Position numbers and translations under genes: made by a program
In this document: one piece after another, positions 25,232-36,804 of the stretch
Layout: every line of letters begins with the position of its first letter
How positions within the stretch are numbered: the stretch's first letter is position 1
Notes under the pieces: model-generated
What the model saw: only the letters and a program-made list of their open reading frames with translations
What the model was told of the DNA's origin: nothing
The model's database searches: none
Assembly (NCBI GenBank): GCA_001692895.1
Contig: KV748183.1
Coordinates: 2,108,001 to 2,172,000 of the forward strand
Length of the DNA stretch: 64,000 nucleotides
DNA from: Cenococcum geophilum 1.58
Taxonomy: Eukaryota > Ascomycota > Dothideomycetes > Gloniales > Gloniaceae
Reading direction: 5' to 3'

Positions 25232-26560
25232 AGTTAGAGGTTAGTTATAGAAGAAATAAAAGGTAAGATAAGTAAAGTTAATTAAGAAGAGGTAAAGAGG
25301 TAAATCTTATAATTACCTACACGTGCCTATATAGAGGTGAAATTGGCTATAGTTTACTGCTACTAGTTAGGGTAAATATAGCTAGACTTAGTACTGTGTA
25401 GTTAAATAAGGGCACAATTATATAACTTATAGGGACTACCCTACCTAGCCTATTTAGGGCTAGGTAGCGGTTTAGTACTACTAAACTTTTACAGTTTTTA
25501 ATATAAGCAATTTATTAAGTGCCTGCGAAGGAGTAACTAGTTATTATAGTATAGTAGAATATAGGAGGTTGTGGGCGTTACTATATTTCTTATTATTATA
25601 TAAAGTTAGTATATATACGCGCCGCTAAAGTTAGAGGGCTGGCCTATATCTATATATGTGGGCTCTATTACTATAAAGTATTTGCTATATAATAGGTAGT
25701 ATTTCTAGTAAACGGTAACGTATTATACTTATTATAGGCGTTACTATATTTTTTATTATTATATAAAGTTAGTAGATATATACGCCACTAAAGTTAGAGG
25801 GCTAGCCTACGTCTATATATACGGACTCTATCGCTGCGAAGTACTTAATATATAATAGGTAGTACTTCTAGTAGACGGCGACGTATTATACTTACGTTAT
25901 AATCACTAGTATTATTATTATACTATATAGCACTTAAGGGCCTGCTAGATAAGTTTATCTGGAATAATAATTATCTAGTATATAGGATTTACGTCTATAT
26001 ATAAATATCTAGTATTTATTTAAACGCATATCTACTATAAAAGGAAGTAGGAGGTTTTATATCTTATATTATAAGTTTATACAATTAATAGCATTTTATA
26101 GCATTTTATAGTATTTTAGGGTATTTTAAAATAGTAGACATGTTATATATACTAGCATCCAGCCACTTAGCAATATTAACTTATCTCACTATTTATCTAT
26201 TTGGTGTTATATAAAAGGTTAGTATTTTACTATAGTATTTATTGCATTAGAGTCTCTTAAATTTAATATCTTTATTTTAGATCTGTCTAAAACTATATAT
26301 AGTTTTATAATATCCTACCTCCCACCCTATACTCTAATAAGAGATTATTTAATTAATAATACCTTTTTTCTTACTAACTAAGGGAGGAAAAGACTTATAC
26401 TTTCTAGTAGTAGTAGGCTATACTTATTAGTAACATTTTTAACAAATTATAGTATTTAAGTTTCTGTTTACCTATAACGTAATTAGCCTACCTATAGTAA
26501 AGTACTTTTACTTTACTACTTACTTCTCTTTTTCCTTACCCTTCTATATGTTTATATACT
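25232..26560. repeat. RIP-like AT-rich DNA between the two helicase relics
   Basis: No readable protein. Contains the 163-bp tandem duplication listed separately and, near 26090-26125, three copies of AGCATTTTATAG-type repeats. It probably includes the shared upstream regions of the SNF2-like relic (minus) and the zinc-knuckle helicase relic (plus). Confidence 0.45.
25574..25899. repeat. 163-bp tandem duplication
   Basis: Two head-to-tail copies, 25574-25736 and 25737-25899, each starting GGCGTTACTATATTT and containing AAAGTTAGAGGGCT. Differences between copies are almost all C/T or G/A, consistent with duplication followed by RIP. Confidence 0.85.
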
Positions 26561-29008
26561 TATATTATAAACTACAAGAGCTTAATAGTGCTAGACTATT
26601 GCCTAGCCTATATTAAGAAATAGGCTAGGTAAAGTAGTCCCCATAACTTATACTATACCGCGTCTTCCTCTATAGATTAGTCTCGTTACTATAAATTTAC
26701 CCTTATATATATTTAACCTACAGAGTATATAATTGTATACTTTACCGCTAAGGCCTTACTTATATAATTTTATTAGGGCGTGCCTTATTTCCTTACCTTT
26801 ACTAGTTAACCTAACTCTACTAACTACCTACCCTTACTCCTACTCTACTAGCATCTACCTCTATAACTAGTGCCTTTATAAATCTATCTAAGCTATAGAG
26901 CCTTATAACGTAGTAAGTCAGCCACCTTATCTTTAGCCTTAGCTATATAATAAAAAATCTATATTTACTAATACGTTTATATAAACCACTGCTTAATATA
27001 GCCTACTACTAAAATAGACCTACCTACTAATTATTTTATAACTTATAACGTTAACTATATCTATAACCACAAAAAGTTTACTAAGAGCGTTATAGTTTTT
27101 AAGATTGCCTTAACTATAGCGTTTATGGGCTCTAGTGTCTTATAAGGCAATAGTAAGGGCCCTATACTTAATAAGCCTCTTCTTCTAAAGCTTGGCAGTC
27201 TATACCTCTTAGCTAATGACGCTCTAAAATGCCATATCTGTTTGTTTACCGGCTATATACGCGCCAATTATCCTCTTAAGAAAGCTTCTTAACTTTATTA
27301 CGGCTGTAGTAAGGCCGGTTATCTTAAAGCTAACTACCTTAACCCTATATATAATAATTATAGGGAAGCCAATTATCTTAAGAGCAACTATCCTAGTATA
27401 ACGTGCAACTAATGTAGTGCTATAGGCTATAGAAAGCAAGACTGTCCCTAGCTATTAGGTAAAAAGAAGCAGACTTACCTAAACCATAGCTCCCTAGACT
27501 ATTAAACTATCTTTTATAGTTAGGTATATAAGAACTACAGAGTTATAGGGTATAATATTAATAATTATATAAGTAGACCTACTTTAATTCGGGTAATAGA
27601 CGCTATAACCGCTCTAGGTAAGATAGATATATTAGGTGCTACCGCTTTAAGTATAGCTACTACCTCTTTATCGCCTAAACCTCTTAATATAGCCGGCTTT
27701 TATTTAGTAGCGGATAGCCTAGTAAATAATCTAGATACCTATATAGAGGATAGCGATTCCATAATAGCCGAACCTTTAGATACACTTTAGCTTCTAAATA
27801 ATAACTACCTTATAGTTTAGTTTATTATGCAAATTATTAAAGAGCATATTATAGCATATAGCATTATATTTTAGGTGTCTTATAAAACTAGTAGAATGCC
27901 TACTTATTATTTATATAAGATAGCGTCTGTCTAATTTATAGATGCTAATATTATTAGTAACGTTAAGGTTAATACTACTAATGCTACTTCTCCGGTTACT
28001 TAATAACTATTATATTTAACTACGCTTAAGCATCTTACTCGCATTCTCCTACAAGATGTCGCGACCCTATAACTTTACTATATTAGGTTTGTTATCGCCT
28101 CTAATAAACTTATATTAGGTACGCGCACATTACTTAGTAAGTACTTCTTTATTAATAGGGACTTCGGCCTATTTACGCCGTAAATCTATAAAGCTTAGGA
28201 CATGCTATTAAATAGTCCTATAGTTATTATCCACTTCTTTACACTAGGCACTAAATAGCTTAATAGTTATATCGCAAGCCTAAACGCGAGCCTATAATAG
28301 CAGAGCGTTAATAATCCTTTAGGTTGCTAGTAGAAGAACTATAATATAAATATCTAGCTTAGTATATAGCTCTTAGTAAAGGACTAACCATCATATAAAA
28401 TCCCCGCGAGGTATTAGTTTAATAGCGTTCTTAAGTATTTTATAGTCTAGTTCTATGCTACAGTTATAAGCCTTAAGGCCATTAATCAGAACCCCTAGGT
28501 ACCTACTATTATTCGTCTTATTACCTTTCTAGGTAGCGCGGACTAAGTCTACTACACTACTATCTAGATAGTTAATAGTCTTACCCTTTATACTAACTTT
28601 ATTATTAATATCTTATTCCTAGGTAAAGACGTAGATAGCTAGGCTAGCTAGAAAGGAGTTATTATTAATACTACTCCCTTTAGCTCCGGCTATAACTACT
28701 ATACTTTTATCTTTTAACTATAGGTAGGTTATAAATTTATACTAAACCCCGCATTTGCTCCGGAGCATATCCTAAGTAGCAATAACTTTATAATAGTTAG
28801 TAACCTAAGTAAGGCCCTAATTACGGCATAGGGTATTAAATATCTTATAACTAAGCGTATCCCTAAGGTTAGAATCTCCTAAAAGATTAACACTCTACGC
28901 CACCTATAGTAAGGAGGCAATAGTTTCTATATTAAGCGCCAAATTGCGCTATCTAACAACTTTATAGATCTCCCGCGTATTAATTACTTTAACTATAATA
29001 TTGCTAAG
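26560..29008 (+). pseudogene. Zinc-knuckle plus UPF1-like SF1 helicase relic, segment 1
   Basis: Plus-strand relic; the exact start is not visible. Near 27224-27450 a run of four CCHC zinc knuckles can be read, partly decayed: KCHICLFTGYIRANYP, then CSKAGYLKAN, NYREANYLKSNYP and CN.CSAIGYRKQDCP, with His often now Tyr and Cys now Tyr (C-to-T and G-to-A changes). About 1.4 kb of less conserved sequence follows, ending INYFNYNIAK at the insertion site of retroposon 1. The frame continues after the insert with YRKNLVNNT. The original protein was large, over 1500 residues. Zinc knuckles suggest nucleic-acid binding ahead of the helicase. Confidence 0.65.
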
Positions 29009-29947
29009 GGCTCGACGAAATCGGCCTCTGCACCTCCACGCGGTGGAGCCCGGGAACCTGGCAGCTACTATTGATGTTCCATTTAGATCGTGTCAATAGA
29101 CTACCAGAGAAAACGCAGAGACGTGTGTACGGCTGCGCAGCGCCTGCGCAGCGACGTGGTAGTGGTAGTGTGAAAATTTTTCACTGGGGGGTGAGCCCCA
29201 GCAAAAAGTTTGAATACAGCTACCACGTCTATCGTACACGTTCGGTCATTCGAATTGACAAGAAATTATCCCTCCGGCGTACCCCCTCCCTCCTATAAAT
29301 ACTACATACACCGCGCAGCACCCACATATACGCGAACAATCCGCGCCCTAAGCGTAGCAGAGGCCCCCTATTTTAATATTACCTGGTAACCTGGGTATCT
29401 AGTTATAGGGACTGGTCCCCCCTATTAAATACTAGAGCGTCCTCCTACACCTTACGAATAGGTGTAAGGGCCTGGGTTTAGGCCCCAGGGCTTAAGCGAT
29501 ACCAAGTTATATACACCCCGTTGTAGAAACCTTTTAATAAAGGAATGGATAAGAGACCTTAGTATATAGGCCCGGGCGGAGCGCAAGCGTTATTATTAGG
29601 AGATATTTACAGGAGACTTGGAAAAGGAGCTAGGGATAGGCACACGACTTTATATAGGCAATATACAAGCGTGGCAAATTGGTTTAAGTGGTAGATGGGG
29701 CAAGATAGGCATTTTAGACACTTTCCCGCGTAAGGGGAAAGTCTCGGAGCAGTAACCTGACGGTGTTTTTCCTCCCGTTGATGTAGTACGGATGCTATCT
29801 GGAAGTATTACCTCTCACGTCTCCCCTGGAGGTTTTTTGTTCACCTAAAAAATGGGGTTTTTCTCTGTAAATAAGGAGGTTTTTTCCCATAGGAATTAGT
29901 CTGTGTGGACCCATTAGGGGGACCAGGTCGGACGGTAAATTGAATCT
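29009..29947 (+). mobile_element. Unclassified ~0.94 kb retroposon-like element, copy 1
   Basis: 939-bp insert flanked by a perfect 15-bp target duplication TATAATATTGCTAAG (28994-29008 and 29948-29962). Removing it restores the helicase reading frame exactly. It has no terminal inverted repeats, no TG/CA LTR ends and no convincing long frame; the longest (29071-29298) has no known domain. It is much GC-richer than its host and keeps CA/TG steps, so it arrived after most RIP. The 5' end GGCTCGACGAAATCGGCCTC matches the 5' end of the copy at 30786. Shared architecture: a 5' block with AACGCAGAGACGT, a GC-rich hairpin (29466-29491) and a T-tract-rich 3' part with GGTTTTTT motifs (29831-29890). 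Variable-site 15-bp duplications suggest target-primed (LINE/SINE-like) insertion. Confidence 0.75.
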
Positions 29948-30785
29948 TATAATATTGCTAAGTATAGGAAGAACTTAGTTAATAATACCCTTAAGGCCGT
30001 CTTACCGCTACTTAATAAAGAGTAAACAGGTGCCTATACTGCGCTTAAATATATAATAGGCGGTATTTTACTAATATAAGGCCCTAGTAGTGTTAGGAAA
30101 TTAACCTTCCTAACTGTCTTAGTACGATACTAGTATTAACTTAGGTCGCCCTAGTAGGATCCTACTAGAATTTAAGTCCTATTGCCGCTTAATCGCCAAC
30201 TAGATATACTAGCTAAGACAATTAATAATACGCTTATAAAGGACTATAAGGCACTAATTATATAAGGCCGTCCCGCCAAATTTCCTATCGTTCTTTACCG
30301 CTATATGCGCTTAACGGAAACTAAGGTCTATAAGTAGGATGCCGTTATACAGCAAATAGCAATAGGTATTAATACTCGTCCTAAGTATTTTAAGGAATAG
30401 GATAACTATGCTATGATTAACGAGAACGCGTCTATGCTAAATATAGCATTCCTACTCTACCGTACGTTTAAGGCTAGTAATGCTACTAGCTTTAATAAGT
30501 AGTTATAGGTTATAGATTTATCTAAAGGTTAGTAGTTGTTATACCTTATAGGTGTCCTAGATAGCGACGGAAACCTATATCCTATTATAGACCCTAATAC
30601 AACTAAATACGCCAAATTCTGCCAATACTTATACTAATTTACGCTTAGTAATAATATAACATAAGATAATAAGATAGGATTAATACTCGCGGCTAATGTA
30701 GTTATCGCAGACCTGGCTAAGAAGGCTAATGTTATTCTTATAATACCCAATATAGTCTTATAGACTTATGTATATTCTATTAGCG
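29948..30785 (+). pseudogene. UPF1-like helicase relic, segment 2 (ATP-binding region)
   Basis: Continues segment 1 in frame. Read through stops it shows NTLKAVLPLLNKEQTGAY, the region just before motif I of UPF1/NAM7-like enzymes, then GGILLI.GPSSVRKLTF, a decayed GPPGTGKT-type Walker A (about 30060-30110). Later it shows ILAANVVIADLAKKANVILI, equivalent to the segment leading to the motif II (DEAx) strand, ending YVYSIS at retroposon 2. SF1 helicases of this group unwind RNA or DNA. The identification is from motif order and spacing. Confidence 0.65.
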
Positions 30786-31807
30786 GGCCGTCGAAATCGG
30801 ACTCTGCACCTGTACGTGGTGACGGCTACGAACCTGGTCTTCGAAGTTCAGATCCAGAGCCAACGCAGAGACGTCGCACAGCGTGCGGACAGGACCTGTG
30901 GTGGTTGTAGGCGTTAAGGGCGGTGGTGAAAAATTTTTAGATGGTGAGATCTTGAAAACCACTACTGTTGGCTCTCTATAGTACAACGACTACTACATTC
31001 TCCTATCCGGGGCACCTGTACGATCTAACATGGATGCACAGTATTCGATATTATCCCCCGTCCCCTAATAGAAAGCATTAATAACCTTATATTAACGAAT
31101 AAGTAAACGCGAACGAATGAACGAACGAACGAGCAAATATACGGCCCCTCCTAACCCCTAGGGCGATCGCCCGCGGAGCATGCGGTTACTCGCCGTACTG
31201 CTATAATACTACTAAAAGCGGCAGCTGGATAACCCCGTACGGTTTTCCTTATCTCCTCTTAACGGAGTGGTGCCCTTAGAGAGGGCCTAGTGACTAGGGC
31301 CTAGGCATAAAAGATACCCAGATACACATACACATATCCTACTTTTGTCTTTTAGTTTTAGGATAGTAGAACGGATGAATCCCCCTTACGCCTTTAATAG
31401 GCCTTAGGGGGGGGGAGGTATGGCGTATATAGCAATGGTTAATAAGAGATAGCATATAAGGGGTGGTTAAGACACAGGGCATAACTATAAGCGTACAGCA
31501 ATCGATCGGCAAGGCCTAGCTAGGACGTAGTGAACCCTAGCTTTAGATGAGCTAGAGAAGGAAGTAGTGGTTCCTAAGGAGTTCGAAACATCTAAGGAGG
31601 AGGACAAGCTGTAGGCCCGTAGGGCCGCTGCTTATATAGGCATGGCAATTCGGGGTTTTTTATCCTACTGAGGTGGCTTATAGGGTTTTTCCTTCCCCTA
31701 ACTATAGGGTTTTCTTTATGTAAATTATAAGTTTTCCCCCTGTGACGGAGTAGTCTGCGTGGGCCAGTAGGATCCGTATTAGACGTTAATCAAAGAATTA
31801 CTACTAC
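30786..31807 (+). mobile_element. Unclassified ~1.0 kb retroposon-like element, copy 2
   Basis: 1022-bp insert flanked by a perfect 15-bp target duplication TATATTCTATTAGCG (30771-30785 and 31808-31822); removal restores the reading frame (YVYSIS then AIYIVFYDKAG). Diverged relative of copy 1: GGCCGTCGAAATCGGACTCT start, GAACCTGG, AACGCAGAGACGT, a G-rich stem (31282-31304 and 31380-31416) and T-rich GGTTTTT motifs toward the 3' end (31652-31740), then TAGTCTGCGTGGGCC as in copy 1 (TAGTCTGTGTGGACC). It ends in ACTACTACTA, possibly a short simple-repeat tail. Little RIP. Contains (GAAC)n near 31113-31132. No long frame. Confidence 0.75.
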
Positions 31808-33090
31808 TATATTCTATTAGCGCTATATATATAGTTTTCTACGATAAGGCTGGGAAGGCATTTAAGCTAGGTAGTCTTACTAGGTTTGCCTAAAGTAGAC
31901 TATATTTAATCTAGGGAGGTCTATAAATCTAGGCTGGCGACCCTATACTTTAGGTTCTCCTTAGTAATATATACTAACTAAAACTAATCCTTAGTCCTAA
32001 TTTTAATAATCCGTTCTACTATTAGAAATTAATCTCCCTCTATACGCTTTTTCTTACGGCTAGTATAGATATAGTGTAGTTTTTACTGCAATATTAATTT
32101 ATTAAAGATATTGCATATTTTATAAATACTGTCCTGCTATATGGCTAGCTTTATATAAGCCTAATAGTTAAGAACCGAGAGTAGTTAAAGCTGGCGGCGA
32201 GCTTTTTTAAGGATATACTGCGCTGCGACTACCCTGTCGCCTTCCTTGCCGTTAATAGTACTATATAGGTAAACAAGCTTAGCCAATTAATGCATAACCT
32301 AGTTTACGCTTAACGCGTATTCTAGGTAGCTATGGCGCTAATAAACTTTAGATTTAAGCTATTAGAGGTTAGCCTTACCGTTCTATATATAGCCTAACTT
32401 GCCGTCTACTCCGCAGCGCTATATACACTTAAAGAATAGTACTACGCCTAGTAAGATAGTAGTAAGTGGCGGGAATTTGCGCTAGTAGTTAGTAATATTA
32501 AGGTCTTTACCGTTAACGGCATTTAAGGCGGCTAGGTAGAGTTATTAGTATATAATATAACAGTCGCCAATTTACTAAAATTTGTCTAGGATATAGTAAG
32601 GAACCTTTTTATAATTACTAGACTATAAGCAGGCCTTATTATTATTAGTAGTCCCTAGGTAGTTTATAATTATTATACTAGTAATAAGATCTTTATAAAT
32701 ACCATATACTATAAAATTAAGAAGTAGTGTAAAGATAATAAGGTATTTATTAACCTTAAGAATCCTAAGCAGAAAGAGCACTTCTAGTAACTTATTGCCC
32801 CGTTTAACGTTAATAAAACTATATAGCGTGTCTACCGCTAGTATATAGCTAATTACACGCCCATTTTATACAGTATGGACGTTAACTTTAATATTACTAT
32901 CCCTAACTTTATAGGTGGAGTAAATATTAGCGGTACTAGTAATTATACTAAAGCGTAAAACGAGGCTAATAAAGAGGGCGCTAATAATAACGGTTAGGAC
33001 GGTGCCGGTAATAATAGCGAGGATAATAATAATAGAGAGGATGTTAGTGGCGTTAGAATATAAGAAGGGTAGTAAGGATAGATATTATAG
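31808..33090 (+). pseudogene. UPF1-like helicase relic, segment 3 (C-terminal helicase lobe)
   Basis: Read through stops: AIYIVFYDKAGKAFKLGSLT, then a G-D-P segment (QAGDPILQVLLSNIY) matching motif III (GDxxQLxP) of SF1 helicases; then LLQYQFIKDIAYFINTVLLY, equivalent to QYRMHPxIxxFxxxxFY; and later VFTVNGIQGGQVELLVYNIT, the motif V region (TVDxFQGxExDxVI). Then FIITRLQAGLIIISSPQ, the motif VI region (ALTRAxxGLIIxG). The tail is Asn/Asp/Glu/Gly-rich (about 32950-33070). The order of motifs makes the UPF1-like call strong even though no catalytic motif is intact. Confidence 0.75.
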
Positions 33091-33378
33091 ACTTTATTAG
33101 CAGCAAGACCCTTAAATAGGGACACTAGATAGAAGTTAAGAGCGGCGGTAGCTATAGGCCTTTAGTATTTGCAATTTTGCTATAGCACTAGGTAAAATAC
33201 AGTATATTGCGATATTATATATTACAGCTAAATAAGATAGACTCTTAATAATTATAATCTCTAAAACAGATAAGCGTATTACGGTAAACACAGCCTAATT
33301 TATAAAGCCTAGTAATCTTGGCTTCTATCCTTTATAGGCTAGTGGTTAATTAATACTAATTTGTAATTTAGATTTTAA
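33091..33378. repeat. RIP-like DNA between helicase relic and MITE
   Basis: TA-rich, no readable frame. Probably the downstream flank of the helicase relic. Confidence 0.4.
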
Positions 33379-33772
33379 GGGGTTATTTAGTTGCAATTTA
33401 TTACTTTTAAATCTAAACTAAAAGTCTAGTAGAAAGAATGCGTTCCTTCCTAATTTAATACGCGTTTATAGCTCTATAGGTTATATAGACGTATATAATC
33501 TAAAGCCTTTAGATTTAATCTAGAGTTTAAATAAGGAGCTTTAAGCTCCTAATTTAAACTAACGCCAAAACCTTAGTTTAGATTCTATATATAGTAAAGT
33601 TACTAACTTTTTAGTAACTTTTAGTATGTTTTTTAGAACATTAAAATTTTATAACTAAAGTTAAGTTAAACTAGAATTTAACCAAACGGTCGCCTTAGAA
33701 TTAGATTAAAGCTTTAGATTAACTCTATTTTAAAGCCCTTATTTTAATCTAAACTTATAACTAAATATTCCC
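33379..33772. mobile_element. MITE-like element with TAA target duplication (Harbinger-like)
   Basis: 394 bp with terminal inverted repeats: GGGGTTATTTAGTT at the left and the complement of GGGAATATTTAGTT at the right (12 of 14 match). A 3-bp direct repeat TAA flanks it (33376-33378 and 33773-33775), the TWA pattern known from PIF/Harbinger elements. No coding capacity. It contains additional internal inverted words around AAATCTAAAC/GTTTAGATT. Confidence 0.7.
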
Positions 33773-33775
33773 TAA

Positions 33776-35480
33776 GTACTTAACTAGTTAGATTATAGTC
33801 TAGATATCTTACTAGCAACCGCGACTATTATTAATTACTCTCCGTATAGTATAGGCCGCCTCTATTTTTACTAAATTATAATAACCTTAAATAGAATCTA
33901 ATCCTTTTCTTACTATAGCTGCTGCTAAGGTAACGTAACCTAACGCCCTTTTCTACTTATATTAGGTATACTATTCCTAGTATTAGCAGGCCGTTACTAT
34001 ATCTTAAGAAACTTATCGCTAATGCTATAGGCCCTTAGAATAATATATATCCCACTATACTAGCTACTAGCTAGTAAAACATAGGATAAATATAATATTT
34101 ATATAGTTACCCCTAATAGAAGAGCCTATAGTAAAGGCAATTCGCTATACTACGTCTAGATAACCTAAGATTATATATATAAGCAATAATCTCAGAGCTT
34201 CCTAGTATAATAGGAGGTCTCGCTATAAGGCAAACTTAACTAAAGTTACTATCTCCATATAGATTAAATTAACTGTAATTAATTAATGCCTTCTAGCCCG
34301 CCTAGTAAAACGTATTACGCTAAAGATAGGGCTAGATAAATATTAGTAATATATTATAATTATAACGGATATCTATATACTATCTTTGCGAATAGCCGTA
34401 AATATAACCTAGCCCACCCTATAATAAACTGCCCTTAATAGAGTAGCCCTTAAAGCCCCATCGTTTTAGATAGGCATAGTCTCTATATAGGCGGCCTATA
34501 TCCACTCCTTGTTATAATCTACCCTGGCCTCTAAAAATATCTTAACTATTAGCTAATATTTAACTATACGTAGGTCTTAAGGCGTATTAGATAGCAATAC
34601 TAGATTTAAGGCCACGTCTATACTTAGGACTAGGTTTATACTATTTAGTTTCCGCCTATAAAGTAGTATAATAAGTTATTTAAGATTATAGCCGCAGTTC
34701 TGCGTATAGTTAAGCTAAGATAAACTCTAAGAGTTTGCGGCAGCCGTATACCCCCTTTTCGTATCTACTATATAGTTAATGCCAGGCCGTCCTAGCACCT
34801 TTATTTTCTTATATATATTTAACTATACGCGGGCTAGCATGTTCTATATGGCCTTATATACCTATAGCGCTAGTGCCTTCTTATATTCTATTACCTAATA
34901 GATAACTTTCTAGATCGCCTACTCGCGCAGTAAATTATTTAGTTATCTATAAATTAAAACGTATAGGATACCGTCCTTAATAATAACCTACTTGAAAGTC
35001 CGCTTAATAGTATTAAGTCTCTCTATAGTAATGCCTAAGCTAGTAATAAGCTATATATCTTTTTACGGGTTTATAGCGCTTATAGAGTTATACTACACCG
35101 CATTTATGGTATACCGCTATTATATATCGCGTCCTATCGTAAAAAATAGTCTAGTATTCTAAGTAGGGAATAGTAGTATTTAGAATCCTATACTTAGTAT
35201 AATAAAGAGGTAGCGCAACGTTAGCAATAAGTAGAGTCTCCTAACCTAATATAACGCGATTTAGTATAAATTAGCGTAAAATATAACGGGTTGTGCTATC
35301 TAGCGCGTTAGTGTCTACGAATATCGCCATACTCTTATTATACTCCTCCTATTTTAACTGGCTTATAATATAGCATAAGCTATAAATACTACTTCAAACA
35401 TACGGTTTCACACAGATATTATTTTCGGCTCCCTTCTAACTAAACTACAGTAAATTATAGCTTAATGCGGCAATTTATAA
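33776..35480 (-). pseudogene. Relic of an unrecognised protein, minus strand
   Basis: Minus-strand reading between about 35450 and 33900 gives protein-like segments such as MAIFVDTNALDSTTRYILR and TIFYDRTRYIIAVYHKCGVV with stops at presumed CAG/TGG positions. No domain was recognised. The codon-like periodicity and the pattern of stops suggest a genuine former gene rather than noise. It lies between the MITE and the start of the Plavaka-like relic, in opposite orientation. Confidence 0.35.
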
Positions 35481-35599
35481 ATAAGCTTTATCTAGCGGTA
35501 ATATGGAAAGTATAGGACTAAAGTAAAAAGCACGGGTGGTTTAACCTATTATAAATAATATTATCTAAGATAATAGAAACGGAAGAAGGGTAGACATAA

Positions 35600-36804
35600 G
35601 GGCGTTAATATTAAAAAGATAAACGATAATACACCCTTACGCTATTAAAGCTTAAAGAAGTATTAGACAGCCTATTATAGGGCTAAGCTAAAGTAATATA
35701 ATAAGTAGCTACTTATATAATATATAGACGACAATGCACTATTATACTATTAAACCTTAGAAGGGCATTATATAACTAATTATAAGGCTAAATTGGAGTA
35801 AGGTAATAAGTAGCCACCCATATAAGCTCTAGGCGATAATATTATTAATAAGCTAAATAACGGGGCTGCGGATATACACTATAATAATAATTCTATAATA
35901 TTTAATAGGGTATATAACCTAGTAATAATTAAGACTAATTAGTAAACTTTAACTAGAACATCTATGGACGTCTTTTAGACTAAAATATTTAAAGAGGCCG
36001 CTAGCCGCGCTATGGAAAAGCCTCTAAGACGGAACTAAGGAAATTTATAAACTATAAATAATACTATAGTAGTATATAATATTATACCGCGTATTAAGCG
36101 TACTAGTAGTACATTAGATAAAATACCTCCCCTATTTTATCCATTTAGTAATAAAGTAAAAAATATATAAGTCTTATAGTAGGTAAGCTATAGGACTTCT
36201 AACCACGCTATTAACGAGTAGTTTAACAATATTAGGCTTTAGGGAGTATTTACTAACCATTTTTCTTACTAGAGTGCTAATAATATTAAAGTAAAACTAC
36301 TTTTAAAATAGATATAATCTAAGAGTAATTAACCGCAGTAGATTAAAATAATTGTAACCATAGGGGACTAGTAGCTACTAGTACGTTACCAAAATGCTTT
36401 AAAGATTATATTCTTCCTTATTAGTTACGGCCCTTTCTAAGGAGATATAACTTTCTCGCTAGTAAGGTAGTACTTATTAGTAGGAATAAGAATATACAAT
36501 AAGCTTAATACAGTAGACTAGTAGTAGGAGACGTAAGAGCAGCTACTGCTTAGTGTAACTATAGTGCTAATTATATTAGCTAGTAATAAGACCTAACTAA
36601 TATAATACGCCAGCGGCAAGAAAGTATGGCCGCTCTATATTTTAATTGAAAATATTAAACTGCATATTTAACAATCCATAAATTAACTAGCCCTATCACT
36701 ACTTATATACCTCCTAGTCTATATACCTAGTAGCCAAATAATATAACTAGCGGTGCAATATAAGACCCTTATGGCTATCCTTAAACATATACTTTAGCGA
36801 TAAC
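35600..36804 (+). mobile_element. Plavaka (CACTA-type) transposase relic, part 1
   Basis: Plus-strand relic read through stops. A possible decayed zinc-finger start (GHYITNYKAKLE) is followed by NLFYPF-type sequence (IPPLFYPFSNKVKNI) and then NYASGKK-type sequence: ASNKT.LI.YASGKKVWPLYF, matching the Plavaka core, where a conserved SDKT...G.....PLYFSIGN block precedes the catalytic region. The Asp of SDKT is now Asn. This part ends at the Copia-1 insertion (target ATAAC). Three insertions divide the relic. Confidence 0.7.

Noticed and set aside
27224..27439. Minus-strand 71-codon frame
   Set aside because: It overlaps the zinc-knuckle block, which reads clearly on the plus strand.
29071..29298. 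75-codon frame inside retroposon-like copy 1
   Set aside because: The corresponding region of copy 2 has no matching frame, so coding is not conserved.
30786..30860. Polymerase III B-box-like word (minus-strand GGTTCGTAGCC) suggesting a tRNA-derived head
   Set aside because: The corresponding word in copy 1 does not match the box, no A-box was found at correct spacing, and it is on the strand opposite to the assumed orientation.
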